64,000 nucleotides of DNA, taken from NCBI RefSeq assembly GCF_008364685.1, contig NZ_VTTL01000012.1, positions 62,001 to 126,000 on the forward strand, in the 5' to 3' direction. Below, piece by piece: positions 10,487 to 19,308 of this stretch (positions are counted from its first letter, which is position 1; each line of letters opens with the position of its first letter). The translations under genes and the position numbers were made by a program. The DNA is from Xanthobacter oligotrophicus. Lineage in GTDB: Bacteria > Pseudomonadota > Alphaproteobacteria > Rhizobiales > Xanthobacteraceae. The notes beneath the pieces are model-generated. The model was not told the origin of the DNA. It ran no database searches and was given only the letters and a program-made list of their open reading frames with translations.

Positions 10487-11867
10487 GGTAGCGCCCGATC
10501 AGAACGTTATCGAGGCGGGCGATGGCATCCTCGATCAGCACCGCCGCCGAGAAATAGCGGGTGACGAGGTGCGAGGCGATGGAGTGCTCGTTGGTGCCCG
10601 AATATCGCACCGACAGGCCAGGCTCTACCTCGCCGGTGACACCCACTTTCTGCAGGCCGACCACGCCCTGTTCCGCCTCGCCGACGCGCAGCAGCAGGAT
10701 GGAGGAGGAGGCGACGCCGGTCGCCGGGTCCACATGGATAGGCAGCTTGTCGGAGGGCACCAGCGGCACGCCGCGCCAGGTGAGGAAGGGCGAGCCGTAG
10801 AGGTGGATCACCACCGGCGGCACGCCGCGCCGGGTCGCCTCGCGGCCGAAGGCGGCGATGGTGCGCGGATGGGCGACGAAGAAGGCCGGCCGCTTCCACA
10901 CCAGGCTCAGAAGCTCGTCGAGGTCGTCCGGGGTCGGCGCGCCGGAGCGGGTGGGGATGCGGAAGCGCGGCGACACCTCGTTCAGCAGGCCGAAATCGGG
11001 ATTGTTGATGATCTCCCATTCCTCCCGCTCCTTCACCGCGTCCACGGTGAGGCGGATCTGCTCGCGCAGCTGGTCGATCTCGTTGGAATACAGGTCGGTG
11101 ATGCGGGTGTGGGTGTGCAGCACCGTCTGGATGGTGGAAAGGTGGTATTCGCGCGGGTGCTCGGAATAATCCACGAAGGTCGTGGGCAGGCGTGGTTCGC
11201 CGCTGTGGCCGGCGAGCAGGCTGATCTTGGGTTCACCGTGGCCGTTGGTGATCTCGGCGAGGGCCTTGAGCTTGTCGGCGGTGGCCGTGATGGAATCGCG
11301 CACCGCGTTGAGCTGGGCGAGGTCGGCGATGTCGAAGGTGAGCAGGGTCACGTCCGAGAGCGCCTTCACCCCCGGCACATGGCGCGCCTCGCCGGTGAGG
11401 GCGTGGTCGCCGAAATAATCGCCGGTGGTGGCAAGGCCCTGCCGCAGCACCCCGCCGAAGGGGCCGGTGAGGAAATACTCAACGGTGCCGTTCGCCACCA
11501 CGAAAAGCTTCTGCCCGCCGGCGGCAGGCTCGGCGATGACTTCGCCGGCCTTGTGCCGGCTTTCCTGGAACCTTTCGGCCAGACTTGCCGCCGCCGCCCC
11601 ATCGAGGCCGCTGAGGAGCGGGATGGCGGCAAGGCTCTGCGGCACGATGCGCGCGGTCCCGCCATCGTGCGAAACGGCGATGCGGCCGGGCTTGGGCACC
11701 AGCACCGAGCGCCGGTTGACGCGATAGACGCCGCCCGCAACATCGACCCAGGGCAGAAGGCGGTGGAGCCAGCGCGGCGTGCGTTCGGAATTCTGCACCA
11801 CCGTGACGCTGGCCGTCGCAAGATTGCGTGCGGAGGCCGCGCTGACACTCAGTCTCTGGGAGGTCAT
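10473..11867 (-). CDS. Family 2 encapsulin shell protein with cyclic-nucleotide-binding-like domain (Family 2B type)
   Basis: This 464-residue protein is the HK97-fold shell of a protein nanocompartment. The first ~75 residues form an N-arm and first strand region. Residues about 80-185 are a cNMP-binding-like domain (IPLLSGLDGAAAASLAERF, then KAGEVIAEPAAGGQKLF and GDYFGDHAL). The rest is the shell fold (HPREYHLSTIQTVLHTHTRI, KREEWEIINN-like helix, SSILLLRVGEAEQGVVGLQK). The embedded domain is the Family 2B mark. It lies between serine acetyltransferase and the desulfurase cargo. No Met or Cys occurs after the initiator. In the phosphate-binding cassette the usual Glu is Asp and the usual Arg is His, so nucleotide binding is uncertain. 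RBS-like AGGA precedes the ATG. Confidence 0.9.
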
Positions 11868-11908
11868 GTCTGGTCCTTGTGTTGTACTTCCGTGAAGAAG
11901 CCGGGCAT

Positions 11909-12775
11909 TCAGATGCCGTCGCCGAACATCTGGTCCATGCTGAAGGCGGGCCGTTGGGTGCTGGAATGGCCGATCACCTTGGCCGGCACGCCGGCGACGG
12001 TGGAGAAGGGCGGCACGTCGTGCAGCACGACGGCGGCGGCAGCCACCCGCGCGCCTTCTCCCACCTTGATGTTGCCGAGCACCTTGGCGCCCACGGAGAG
12101 CAATACGCCCCGTCCGATCTTGGGATGGCGGTCGCCCCGGTCCTTGCCGTTGCCGCCGAGGGTGACTGACTGGAGGATGGAGACATCGTCCGCCACCACG
12201 GCGGTCTCGCCGATCACCACCGCCGTGGCGTGATCGATGAAGACGCCGGAGCCGATGCGGGCCGCGGGGTGGATATCGGCCTGGAACACCTCGGAGATGC
12301 GGCTCTGGAAGTTAAGCGCGAGCGTGGTGCGGCCATCGCTCCACAGCCAGTGGGCGACGCGGTAAGCCTCCAGCGCGGCAAGGCCCTTGTAGTAGAGGAA
12401 CGGGTCGAGAAAGCGCCGGCAGGTGGGATCGCGCTCATAGATGGCGGTGAGGTCGTCGGTGAAGGCGGAGCGCAACGAGGGCCGGGCCCGCAGCGCCGAC
12501 ATGAAGATGTCGCGCACTGCGAGGCGGCTCAGGTCGCCGCCGCCCAGGCGATGGGCAAGGCGATAGGCGAAGGCGCTGCCGAGGTCCGGCTGGTCGAGCA
12601 CCGTCGACTGGAGCACGCCGGCGAGCAACGGTTCCTCGTGGAGCGCCGCCGAGGCCTCCTGCCGCATGCGCGACCAGATGAGGTTTTCGCCGGTGCCCTT
12701 GACCACTTCCATGGCGACGCTCATGGCCGTCTCCCGCTTGCCGATGGCGCGGCGCGCGCGGATGGAGGGGCTCAT
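11909..12775 (-). CDS. cysE: Serine O-acetyltransferase (CysE)
   Basis: This protein makes O-acetylserine from serine and acetyl-CoA, the carbon skeleton for cysteine synthesis. It has the N-terminal helical SATase domain (PLLAGVLQSTVLDQPDLGSA) and the left-handed beta-helix hexapeptide part (QADIHPAARIGSG, DHATAVVIGETAVV, ILQSVTLGGNGKDRGDRHPK). The C-terminal tail ends MDQMFGDGI, the isoleucine end that in relatives docks cysteine synthase. The ATG at 12775 overlaps the upstream stop as ATGA and has GGAG seven bases before. An ATG at 12724 with a GGGAGA box is a good alternative. Its place beside the encapsulin and desulfurase ties cysteine supply to the compartment. Confidence 0.92.
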   Translation of the reverse strand: MSPSIRARRAIGKRETAMSVAMEVVKGTGENLIWSRMRQEASAALHEEPLLAGVLQSTVLDQPDLGSAFAYRLAHRLGGGDLSRLAVRDIFMSALRARPSLRSAFTDDLTAIYERDPTCRRFLDPFLYYKGLAALEAYRVAHWLWSDGRTTLALNFQSRISEVFQADIHPAARIGSGVFIDHATAVVIGETAVVADDVSILQSVTLGGNGKDRGDRHPKIGRGVLLSVGAKVLGNIKVGEGARVAAAAVVLHDVPPFSTVAGVPAKVIGHSSTQRPAFSMDQMFGDGI

Positions 12776-14160
12776 GCCGCGGCTCCGATCTTGGTGGGGT
12801 CGCGCCGGCCGGCCGCCGGATGGGTGGCTTTCACGCCGTCCGCGCCGGTGAGCTTGGCCCTGAGCGTGCCGGGGACGTAGTCCTGCTTGTAGATGCCGCG
12901 GCGCTGCAGCTCCGGCACCACGAGCGTGACGAAATCGGCGAAGGTCTCCGGCACGAAGGCGTAGGACAGGTTGAAGCCGTCCACGTCCGCCTCGGCGACC
13001 CAGGCTTCCATCTCGTCGGCGATGTCCGCCGGCGTGCCGACGAAGAGCGGGCCGCGCCCGCCGATGCCGTTGTGGGTGATCACCTCGCGCAGGGCCCACA
13101 CCCGGTCGGGATCGGCGCTGGTGAAGCTGTCGATCACCGATTGCACCGCGTTCTCGCGGCGCTCGCCACGGATTAGCGGCGCATCGAGATCGAAGCGCGA
13201 GAAGTCAACGCCGGTCCATCCGGAGAACAGGGCCAGGACGCCGTCGGGGTCGGTGTAGCGGCGGTAGTCCTCAAGCTTTGCTTCCGCCTCGGCGCGGGTC
13301 GGGGCGGCGATGGCGGTGGCCAGCGTGAACACGGCGATGTCGCGCGGATCGCGGCCCAGCGCTGCGGCGCGGGAGCGGATGTCGGCCACGCCGGGGGCGA
13401 CGCTGGCCTTGGTGGGGCCGCCCACGAACACCGCTTCCGCATGACGGGCCGCGAATTCCCGCCCGCGCGGCGAGGCGCCGGCCTGGAACAGGAAGGGCGT
13501 GCGCTGGGGCGAGGGCTCGGTGAGGTGGATGGTGTCGAGGTCGAAATGGGCGCCCTGGTGGCGGACACGATGCACCTTCTCGGGGTCGGCGAAAGTGCCG
13601 CTGGCGCGGTCGCGCACCACGGCACCGTCCTCCCAGGAGCCTTCCCAGAGCTTGTAGGCGATCTCCAGGAATTCGTCGGCGCGGTCGTAGCGATCGTCAT
13701 GGGCGAGCACCGCCTCGCGGCCGACCGCCCTGGCACCGCTGTCCGAATAGCCGGTGACGATGTTCCAGCCGATGCGGCCCTTGGTGAAATGATCCAAGGT
13801 GGAGAAGCGCCGCGCCAGCACCGCCGGCACCTCGTGGGTGGTGGAGGCGGTGATGCCGAAGCCAAGCTGGCTGGTCTCAAAGGCGAGCGCGGAGACCAAC
13901 ATCAGCGGATCGAGCTTGGGAAACTGCGCGCCAGCGCGGATCGTGGCGTCGGCGGAGCCGTCGTAGACATCGTGGATGCCGATGCCGTCGGCGACGAACA
14001 GGGCATCGAACTTGCCCCGCTCCAGGATCTGCGCCAGCTCCACCCAGTAGTCGAGGCTGTTGTAGTCGGCGCCGCGGCTGCGCGGATGGGCCCACAGGCC
14101 CGGCGAGAGGTGGACGGGACTGAAGCCGATGAAGCCGTTGAGGCGGATCTGCCGGGTCAT
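12772..14160 (-). CDS. LLM-class flavin-dependent monooxygenase (NtaA/SnaA/DszA family), copy 1
   Basis: This 462-residue FMNH2-dependent monooxygenase belongs to the NtaA/SnaA/DszA group of the bacterial luciferase superfamily. Typical blocks are LAQILERGKFDALFVADG, KGRIGWNIVTGYSDSGARA, YKLWEGSW and TPFLFQAGASPRGREFAARH. Family members oxidise C-N or C-S bonds, here most likely C-S cleavage. The ATG at 14160 starts the conserved part; the frame stays open to 14448 upstream but that stretch has no family similarity. Its stop overlaps the cysE start (ATGA). It pairs with the paralogue at 14535-15950. It has two internal Met and no Cys. The substrate cannot be named from sequence. Confidence 0.9.
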   Translation of the reverse strand: MTRQIRLNGFIGFSPVHLSPGLWAHPRSRGADYNSLDYWVELAQILERGKFDALFVADGIGIHDVYDGSADATIRAGAQFPKLDPLMLVSALAFETSQLGFGITASTTHEVPAVLARRFSTLDHFTKGRIGWNIVTGYSDSGARAVGREAVLAHDDRYDRADEFLEIAYKLWEGSWEDGAVVRDRASGTFADPEKVHRVRHQGAHFDLDTIHLTEPSPQRTPFLFQAGASPRGREFAARHAEAVFVGGPTKASVAPGVADIRSRAAALGRDPRDIAVFTLATAIAAPTRAEAEAKLEDYRRYTDPDGVLALFSGWTGVDFSRFDLDAPLIRGERRENAVQSVIDSFTSADPDRVWALREVITHNGIGGRGPLFVGTPADIADEMEAWVAEADVDGFNLSYAFVPETFADFVTLVVPELQRRGIYKQDYVPGTLRAKLTGADGVKATHPAAGRRDPTKIGAAA

Positions 14161-14299
14161 GGTCGCAAGCCTTTCATGCCAGCTTGTGCTGCTGGTTTTT
14201 CTCGCCAGCGGTCGATGACGGACGCTCGACGCTGAAGGATGGAAACGAACGCCGTTCCGGCGGCCTGGTGCCTGCGGATCCGGTTCAGGCGGTCGCTGG

Positions 14300-14506
14300 T
14301 CAGCGTCCCCACCCGCCGACGCGCGTTGCGAGGCGGGACAGCAGGGGACGCCGCGCCGTGACGGGTCCCTCATGGCGCGGCGCACTGGCGGCAGGGCTGC
14401 ATGCGCCGTGCCCGTCGGTGCCGCCGCAAGGGATGGGCGCGGCCTCAAGCGGCAGGGCTCCGAAGAGCAGGGTCACGGCCGCGAAGGCGTCGGTGGACGT
14501 GGTCAT
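14300..14506 (-). CDS. Possible small protein of 68 residues between two monooxygenase genes
   Basis: This is the only candidate gene in the 374-bp gap 14161-14534. It begins MTTSTDAFAAVTLLFGALPL, with an AGGA box six bases before the ATG, like the encapsulin start. A hydrophobic run (residues about 7-22) could be a weak membrane or signal segment, and two Cys lie at about residues 27 and 36. The C-terminal half is Arg/Pro-rich and looks like chance coding in GC-rich DNA. I do not recognise a family. A small peptide or leader with a regulatory role is possible; so is no gene at all. The rest of the gap shows no clear signal. Confidence 0.3.
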   Translation of the reverse strand: MTTSTDAFAAVTLLFGALPLEAAPIPCGGTDGHGACSPAASAPRHEGPVTARRPLLSRLATRVGGWGR

Positions 14507-14534
14507 AGCTGGTCCTGTCTTTGGGCTGGCGGCA

Positions 14535-15950
14535 TCAGACCGCGTGGCGTTGCACGCCATCCGTGGCTCCGGGCCGGAACCCGGCGGCGGGATGGGTGTC
14601 GGGCAGGCGGGCGCGCCCGGCGCCATAGATCTTCTCGCGCAGGGTGCCGGGTGCGTAGTCCGCCTTGAACCGGCCACGGCGCTGAAGTTCGGGGACCACA
14701 TAGGTGCCGAAATCGGCGAAGCCGCCGGGCGTCACCGCATAGCTGAGGTTGAGGCCGTCCACGTCGGTGGCCTCCACCCAGGCTTCGATCTGGTCGGCCA
14801 CCTGCTCGGCCGAGCCCACGAACACCGGCCCGCGCCCGCCGATGGCATTGTGCTCGGCCAGCTCGCGCACGGTCCACACGCGGTCGGGATCGGCGATGGA
14901 GAAGGCCTCCAGCGCCGAGACGAGGCCCTGCGCGCGGTCGTCGAAGCGGATGGGGGCATCGAGATCCCAGGTTGAGAAATCGATGCCGGTCCACCCGGAG
15001 AACAGGATGAGGGCTGCCTCCGGATTGATGTAGCGGCGATAATCCTCAAGCTTGGCCCGCGCCTCGTCCTCGGTCGCGCCGACGATGACGGTGGCCATGG
15101 AGAAGAACAGGATTTCCTTCGGGTGCCGCCCGAGCGCCGCGGCGCGGCGGCGGGTGTCCGCCACTACCGGGGCGATCACGGTGGGGGTCGGTCCGCTGAC
15201 GAAGATGCATTCGGCATGGCGGGCGGCGAAGGCCCTTCCCCGCGTGGAGGCGCCGGCCTGGAACAGCACCGGCGTGCGCTGGGGCGAGGGCTCGGCGAGG
15301 TGGATCGCCTCCACCTGGAAGTGCTGGCCGCGATGGACGATGGGTCGGATTTTCGCCGGGTCGGCGAAGACGAGGTGCTCGCGGTCGCGCACCGCGGCGT
15401 CGTCGTCCCAGCTGCCCTCCCACAGGGCGTAGACGGCATCGAGATATTCGTCGGCGATGTCATAGCGCTGGTCGTGGGGCGTCAGCGCCTTTTCGCCCAC
15501 TGCGCGGGCGCCGGAGGTGGTGTGGCCGGTGACGATGTTCCAGCCGATGCGGCCCTTGGTGAGGTGGTCCAGCGTGCTCATGCGCCGCGCGAATGGGTAG
15601 GGCGGCTCGTAGAGGGCGTTGCTGGTGATGCCGAAGCCCAGATGCGTGGTCACCCGCGCCATGGCCGCCACCGCGACGATGGGATCGAGCTTGGGGAGCT
15701 GGGCGCCGACCTTGAGCGCCGCATGGTAGGAGCCGCCATAGACATCGTTGGACGCCATGCTGTCGGCGATGAAGAGCGCGTCAAACTTTCCCCGCTCCAG
15801 GATCTGCGCGAGGTCGGTCCAGTATTCGAGGCTGGTATAGGCGAGCGAGCGGTCGTCCGGGTGGCGCCACAGGCCGGGCGAGTGGTGCACCGGGGTTGCC
15901 ATGGCGAAGGCGTTGACGCGGATCTCTTTGCGCGGGGTCGTGTTCGGCAT
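14535..15950 (-). CDS. LLM-class flavin-dependent monooxygenase (NtaA/SnaA/DszA family), copy 2
   Basis: This 471-residue enzyme is a paralogue of the one at 12772-14160, sharing LAQILERGKFDALFIADS, KGRIGWNIVTGHTTSGARA, YALWEGSWDDDAAVRDRE and TPVLFQAGASTRGRAFAARH. It needs reduced FMN from a separate reductase and O2. The ATG at 15950 begins the conserved region; an AAGG box lies just upstream. It is 16 bases after the FAD oxidoreductase gene, so both are co-transcribed. Two related but distinct monooxygenases in one operon suggest two substrates or two steps of one organosulfur pathway. It keeps a normal Met count and one Cys. Confidence 0.9.
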   Translation of the reverse strand: MPNTTPRKEIRVNAFAMATPVHHSPGLWRHPDDRSLAYTSLEYWTDLAQILERGKFDALFIADSMASNDVYGGSYHAALKVGAQLPKLDPIVAVAAMARVTTHLGFGITSNALYEPPYPFARRMSTLDHLTKGRIGWNIVTGHTTSGARAVGEKALTPHDQRYDIADEYLDAVYALWEGSWDDDAAVRDREHLVFADPAKIRPIVHRGQHFQVEAIHLAEPSPQRTPVLFQAGASTRGRAFAARHAECIFVSGPTPTVIAPVVADTRRRAAALGRHPKEILFFSMATVIVGATEDEARAKLEDYRRYINPEAALILFSGWTGIDFSTWDLDAPIRFDDRAQGLVSALEAFSIADPDRVWTVRELAEHNAIGGRGPVFVGSAEQVADQIEAWVEATDVDGLNLSYAVTPGGFADFGTYVVPELQRRGRFKADYAPGTLREKIYGAGRARLPDTHPAAGFRPGATDGVQRHAV

Positions 15951-15966
15951 GGGGGAGCCTTGATGT

Positions 15967-17439
15967 TCAGGCCGCGCTGGCGCGGGACAGGGCGCTTGGA
16001 GGCGGTGCCACGGGACGGCGGACAAGGTGGCGTTCCGCCACCAGGTCGGCGAAGGCCGTGGCCTGGGCCACGATCTCCACGATGGTGGTGGCTTCCCAGC
16101 GGGTGCCGCGCAGGATGGGGCCGATGCCGAACAGGCGGTTGGAAGCCGCGCCCGAGCGGTCGATGACCGCCGCGTCGGCATCAATGTCGATGCCGTAGCC
16201 GAGGCCTCCGGGGCGCACCGTGCCACGGCCGAGCAGGTTGGTGACGAGGGGCCGGTCGGTGATGCGGTCCCACGCATATTGGGCGCCGGTGGTATTCACC
16301 ACGAGATCGGCGCGGACCTGTTCGCTCTCCCCTGCGCCACGCAGGCGCAGGCGCACCTCGGCGCCGCCCGCGTCGGCGGAAACGGCCTCGATCCGGCCGG
16401 CGCGCGTGGTGAGGCGCCCTTCGGCCAGCACGCGGGTCAACGTGTCGTAGGACGGCCCCGGCGCGCGGTGCAGGGCGAGTTCCCAATAGCGGCGCAGGTG
16501 CCGGTTGAAGCGGGCGCGCTCTGCGGCGCTGGCGCCGGCCCACAGGCTCGCGAGCCGGCCCCGGATGACCGGTACCACCGACTGCCAGTCGCCGCCATCC
16601 GCCGCGATGGCGTCAAGCTCGTGCTTGACCAGGGCGAGGAGGGCGCGGGCGGTTCCGGGATGCGTATCGCCGAGGAAATCGCGGGCCGGACCCGGCTCCC
16701 GCCGCTGGTTGATGAGAAGGCCATGGCGGGAAACGCTGACATAGCGGCCCTTGAAGCCCGCGCGCTCCAGCGTCACCAGGGCGTCGAGCATGGTCAGCCC
16801 GCCGCCGATGAACAGTACTGTGCCGTCGCTGGGCAGCTCGCCTGTCAGCTCGCGGCCGGCCAGCGCCCAGGGATCGGCCAGATAGCGCCCGCTCTCGGCG
16901 ACGCCCTCGCCGATGGCGAAATTGGGTCGGTTGCCGGCGAAGCCGGTGGCGAGCAGGGCGAGGTCCGCGCTCACCACGCGACCGTCCGACAGGGTGATGC
17001 GGACACCACCGGCGCCGGTCTCCTCGATGTCCACCGCTTCCGCCCGCAGGTGCTCGACGAAGCCGTTGATGCCGGCTTCCGCCTCGGCCCGCGCCAGCTC
17101 GGCGCGCACATAGGCGCCGTAGAGGTGGCGCGGCACGAAGGCCTCGGCCATCTGGCCTGAGGCTTGCGCGGCAAGGCGGGCGCCCTCTTCCTGGACCGTG
17201 AGCCAGTTGATGAGATGGTCCGGCCGGTCCGGATGGATGCTGAAGAGCTTGGCCGGCGCGTTCAGGTAGTGGGCCGGGTCCTGCGTGGAAAAGGCGAGGC
17301 CTCGGCCGGGCTCGGGCCGCGGCTCGATGATGCGGATGCGCAAGGGCCGCCCGCCAGCGGTGTCGAGGAGCTTGATCGCCGCCACAGCCCCCGAGAAACC
17401 GCCGCCGACAATGGCGACCGTGAACGGCCTGACACCCAT
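15967..17439 (-). CDS. FAD/NAD(P)-binding oxidoreductase, first gene of the encapsulin operon
   Basis: This 490-residue protein starts MGVRPFTVAIVGGGFSGAVA, a GxGxxG dinucleotide-binding fold, followed by the ARGLAFS-like block PGRGLAFSTQDPAHYLNAPA typical of the YdhS-like FAD_NAD_binding_9 group. A second nucleotide-binding site (TVLFIGGGLTMLDALVTLE) lies near residue 200, and an ATGF motif (LLATGFAGN) near residue 170. These proteins look like flavin hydroxylases or reductases, but few have a known role. It heads the minus-strand operon running to 8158 and may act in oxidising an imported sulfur compound before the LLM enzymes. It has two internal Met and no Cys. Confidence 0.83.
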   Translation of the reverse strand: MGVRPFTVAIVGGGFSGAVAAIKLLDTAGGRPLRIRIIEPRPEPGRGLAFSTQDPAHYLNAPAKLFSIHPDRPDHLINWLTVQEEGARLAAQASGQMAEAFVPRHLYGAYVRAELARAEAEAGINGFVEHLRAEAVDIEETGAGGVRITLSDGRVVSADLALLATGFAGNRPNFAIGEGVAESGRYLADPWALAGRELTGELPSDGTVLFIGGGLTMLDALVTLERAGFKGRYVSVSRHGLLINQRREPGPARDFLGDTHPGTARALLALVKHELDAIAADGGDWQSVVPVIRGRLASLWAGASAAERARFNRHLRRYWELALHRAPGPSYDTLTRVLAEGRLTTRAGRIEAVSADAGGAEVRLRLRGAGESEQVRADLVVNTTGAQYAWDRITDRPLVTNLLGRGTVRPGGLGYGIDIDADAAVIDRSGAASNRLFGIGPILRGTRWEATTIVEIVAQATAFADLVAERHLVRRPVAPPPSALSRASAA

Positions 17440-17501
17440 GACACCCGCTCCTCCGCCTGTTGCGTCGCCTGAGCAGAGCAGCCTTGAATTTAATAGTCAA
17501 C

Positions 17502-17517
17502 AAATTCAATTGAATTT
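17502..17517. promoter_or_regulatory. Perfect 16-bp palindrome in the divergent promoter of the encapsulin operon
   Basis: AAATTCAATTGAATTT is a perfect palindrome. A third half-site, TTGAATTT, lies at 17484-17491. The region separates the FAD oxidoreductase gene (minus strand, start 17439) from the four-domain rhodanese gene (plus strand, start 17569). The overlapping stretch AATTGAATTTATGGAAAA (17508-17525) closely matches sites at 23710-23727, 35047-35064 and 41089-41106. A shared transcription factor is likely but unidentified. Confidence 0.5.
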
Positions 17518-17568
17518 ATGGAAAATAAGAGGGAGGCTATCGCCCCCGGAGTGTCGGAAGGAACTGCC

Positions 17569-19227
17569 ATGACCACCACCGCTTTGCGCCAACCCCGTGC
17601 CGCCGCGCCGGCGGAGCCCTTCACCCCCGCGGAGCCCTTCGCCTTGGTGTCGGTCAGTCACCTGCGCGACCTGCTGGCGGCGGGCGGGGAGCTGGCCTTC
17701 GTCGACGTGCGCGAGGAGGGCGTCCGCTCCCGCGACGGGCACATCCTCCACTCCGTGCCGCTGCCGCTGAGCCGCATCGAGCTACGCGCCGCCGCCCTGC
17801 TGCCACGCCTTGCCGCCCCTGTGGTGGTGACCGACGCGGGCGACGGGCAACTCGCGGCGCTGGCCGCGCAGCGCCTGGGCGGACTCGGCTATGAGGACGT
17901 GCGCCTGCTCGACGGTGGCGTCGCCGCCTGGGCGGCCGCGGGCGGCGAAGTCTATACCGGCGCGAACGTGTATTCGAAGGCCTTCGGCGAGTTCGTGGAG
18001 CACGCCTACGGCACCCCCCATCTGTCGGCGGCCGAGGTAAAGCAGCGGCTGGAGCGGGGTGACGACGTGGTGATCGTCGACGGGCGCACCGTCGAGGAGT
18101 TCGAGAATTTCCACATCCCCGGCGCCTATGCGGTGCCCAATGCGGAGCTGCCCTATCGGGTGCCCGATCTGGTGCGGTCCGACGACACGCTGGTGGTGGT
18201 GAACTGCGCCGGTCGCACCCGCTCCATCATCGGGGCGCAGGCGCTCATCAATGCCGGCCTTCCCAATCCGGTGGTGGCGCTGGAAAACGGCACCATGGCG
18301 TGGCTCTTCGCCGGCCTGCCACTCGCCCATGGCAACCGGCCCGCGCCGCATACGCCGGGACCGGAAGGGCTGGATAAGGCGCGGGCCTCGGTGGCGCGGC
18401 TGACCCGCCGCTTCGGCATCCGGACCCTGGATCGCGAGGGCCTTGCCCGCTTCGAGGCCACCCGTGGCGAGCGCACCCTCTACCTGCTGGATGTGCGTAC
18501 CCGCGAGGAGTACGAGGCGGGCCATCTTCCCGGCGCCCTCTGGGCGGAGGGCGGGCAGTTGGTGCAGGCCACCGATCGCTGGATCGGCACCCGCAACGCC
18601 CGCATCGTCGTCATTGATGACGAGAACGCCGTGCGTTCCAGCATCACGGCGTCGTGGCTGATCCAGCTCGGCATCGGCGAGGTCTTTGTCTTCGGCATCG
18701 ATCCGGCGTCCGCCGAACTGGAACGGGGGCCGGAGCCGACCCGCGTGCTGGGGGCGCTGCCGGCGGTGCCGGCCGTGACGCCCGTGGAGCTTCAGGCCCT
18801 CATCGCCGGCGACGGGGTGGTGGTGCTCGATCTCGACACCAGCCTTGCCTATGCGGCCGGCCATGTGCCCGGCGCCCACTTCGTGGTGCGGGCGCGGCTT
18901 CCCGAGGGGCTCGACCGCCTGCCGGTGCGCCCGCTCGTGCTCACCTCGGCCGACGGCCGCCTCGCGGCCCTTGCTGCCGCCGAACTGGCGGCGGGCGGAC
19001 GGCAGGTCTCGGTGCTGGCCGGCGGCACCAGCGCGTGGCGCGGGGCCGGGTTGCCGCTGGAGGCCGGCGAAACCAGCCTGCTCCATGCGGCGGATGATGT
19101 CTGGCGCTCGCCCTACCAGGAGGCGGGCGACCGCCACGGCGCCTTCCGCCGCTATCTCGACTGGGAGATCGACCTGATCCGCCAGATCGACCGCGACGAC
19201 ACCGTGGCGTTCAAGGTCTTCCCCTGA
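17569..19227 (+). CDS. Four-domain rhodanese-like sulfurtransferase with a single catalytic Cys
   Basis: This 552-residue protein consists of four rhodanese repeats (about residues 25-125, 140-250, 285-390 and 400-505) plus a C-terminal tail (AFRRYLDWEIDLIRQ). Only repeat 2 keeps the active-site cysteine (VNCAGRTRS, Cys213). The matching positions are Asp in repeat 1 (TDAGDG), Asp in repeat 3 (IDDENA) and Ser in repeat 4 (TSADGR). So one domain is catalytic and three are likely structural or ligand-binding. ATG 17569 has a GGAAGG box. It is divergent from the encapsulin operon and shares its palindromic control region. Beyond the initiator it contains one Met and one Cys, the Cys being catalytic. 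Confidence 0.92.
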   Translation: MTTTALRQPRAAAPAEPFTPAEPFALVSVSHLRDLLAAGGELAFVDVREEGVRSRDGHILHSVPLPLSRIELRAAALLPRLAAPVVVTDAGDGQLAALAAQRLGGLGYEDVRLLDGGVAAWAAAGGEVYTGANVYSKAFGEFVEHAYGTPHLSAAEVKQRLERGDDVVIVDGRTVEEFENFHIPGAYAVPNAELPYRVPDLVRSDDTLVVVNCAGRTRSIIGAQALINAGLPNPVVALENGTMAWLFAGLPLAHGNRPAPHTPGPEGLDKARASVARLTRRFGIRTLDREGLARFEATRGERTLYLLDVRTREEYEAGHLPGALWAEGGQLVQATDRWIGTRNARIVVIDDENAVRSSITASWLIQLGIGEVFVFGIDPASAELERGPEPTRVLGALPAVPAVTPVELQALIAGDGVVVLDLDTSLAYAAGHVPGAHFVVRARLPEGLDRLPVRPLVLTSADGRLAALAAAELAAGGRQVSVLAGGTSAWRGAGLPLEAGETSLLHAADDVWRSPYQEAGDRHGAFRRYLDWEIDLIRQIDRDDTVAFKVFP

Positions 19228-19251
19228 GATCGGCGAGACGACTGACGAAAA

Positions 19252-19285
19252 AAGACCCCGGGATGCTTCGGCATTCCGGGGTCTT
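19252..19285. terminator. Bidirectional intrinsic terminator
   Basis: AAGACCCCGGGATGC (19252-19266) and GCATTCCGGGGTCTT (19271-19285) form a 15-bp stem with one G-T wobble and a TTCG tetraloop. A-rich sequence lies on the left and TTTT on the right. It separates the convergent four-domain rhodanese gene (stop 19227) and the FAD oxidoreductase gene (stop 19309), and can serve both strands. Confidence 0.93.
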
Positions 19286-19308
19286 TTGCTGAGAGCGACG
19301 CGAGGGCA

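Noticed and set aside
14161-14448. N-terminal extension of the first monooxygenase, with a Cys-Cys pair that resembles a cysteine leader peptide
   Set aside because: The frame is continuous with the monooxygenase and has no stop to make a separate peptide. The family starts at the ATG at 14160, and no attenuator hairpin with a T-run follows.
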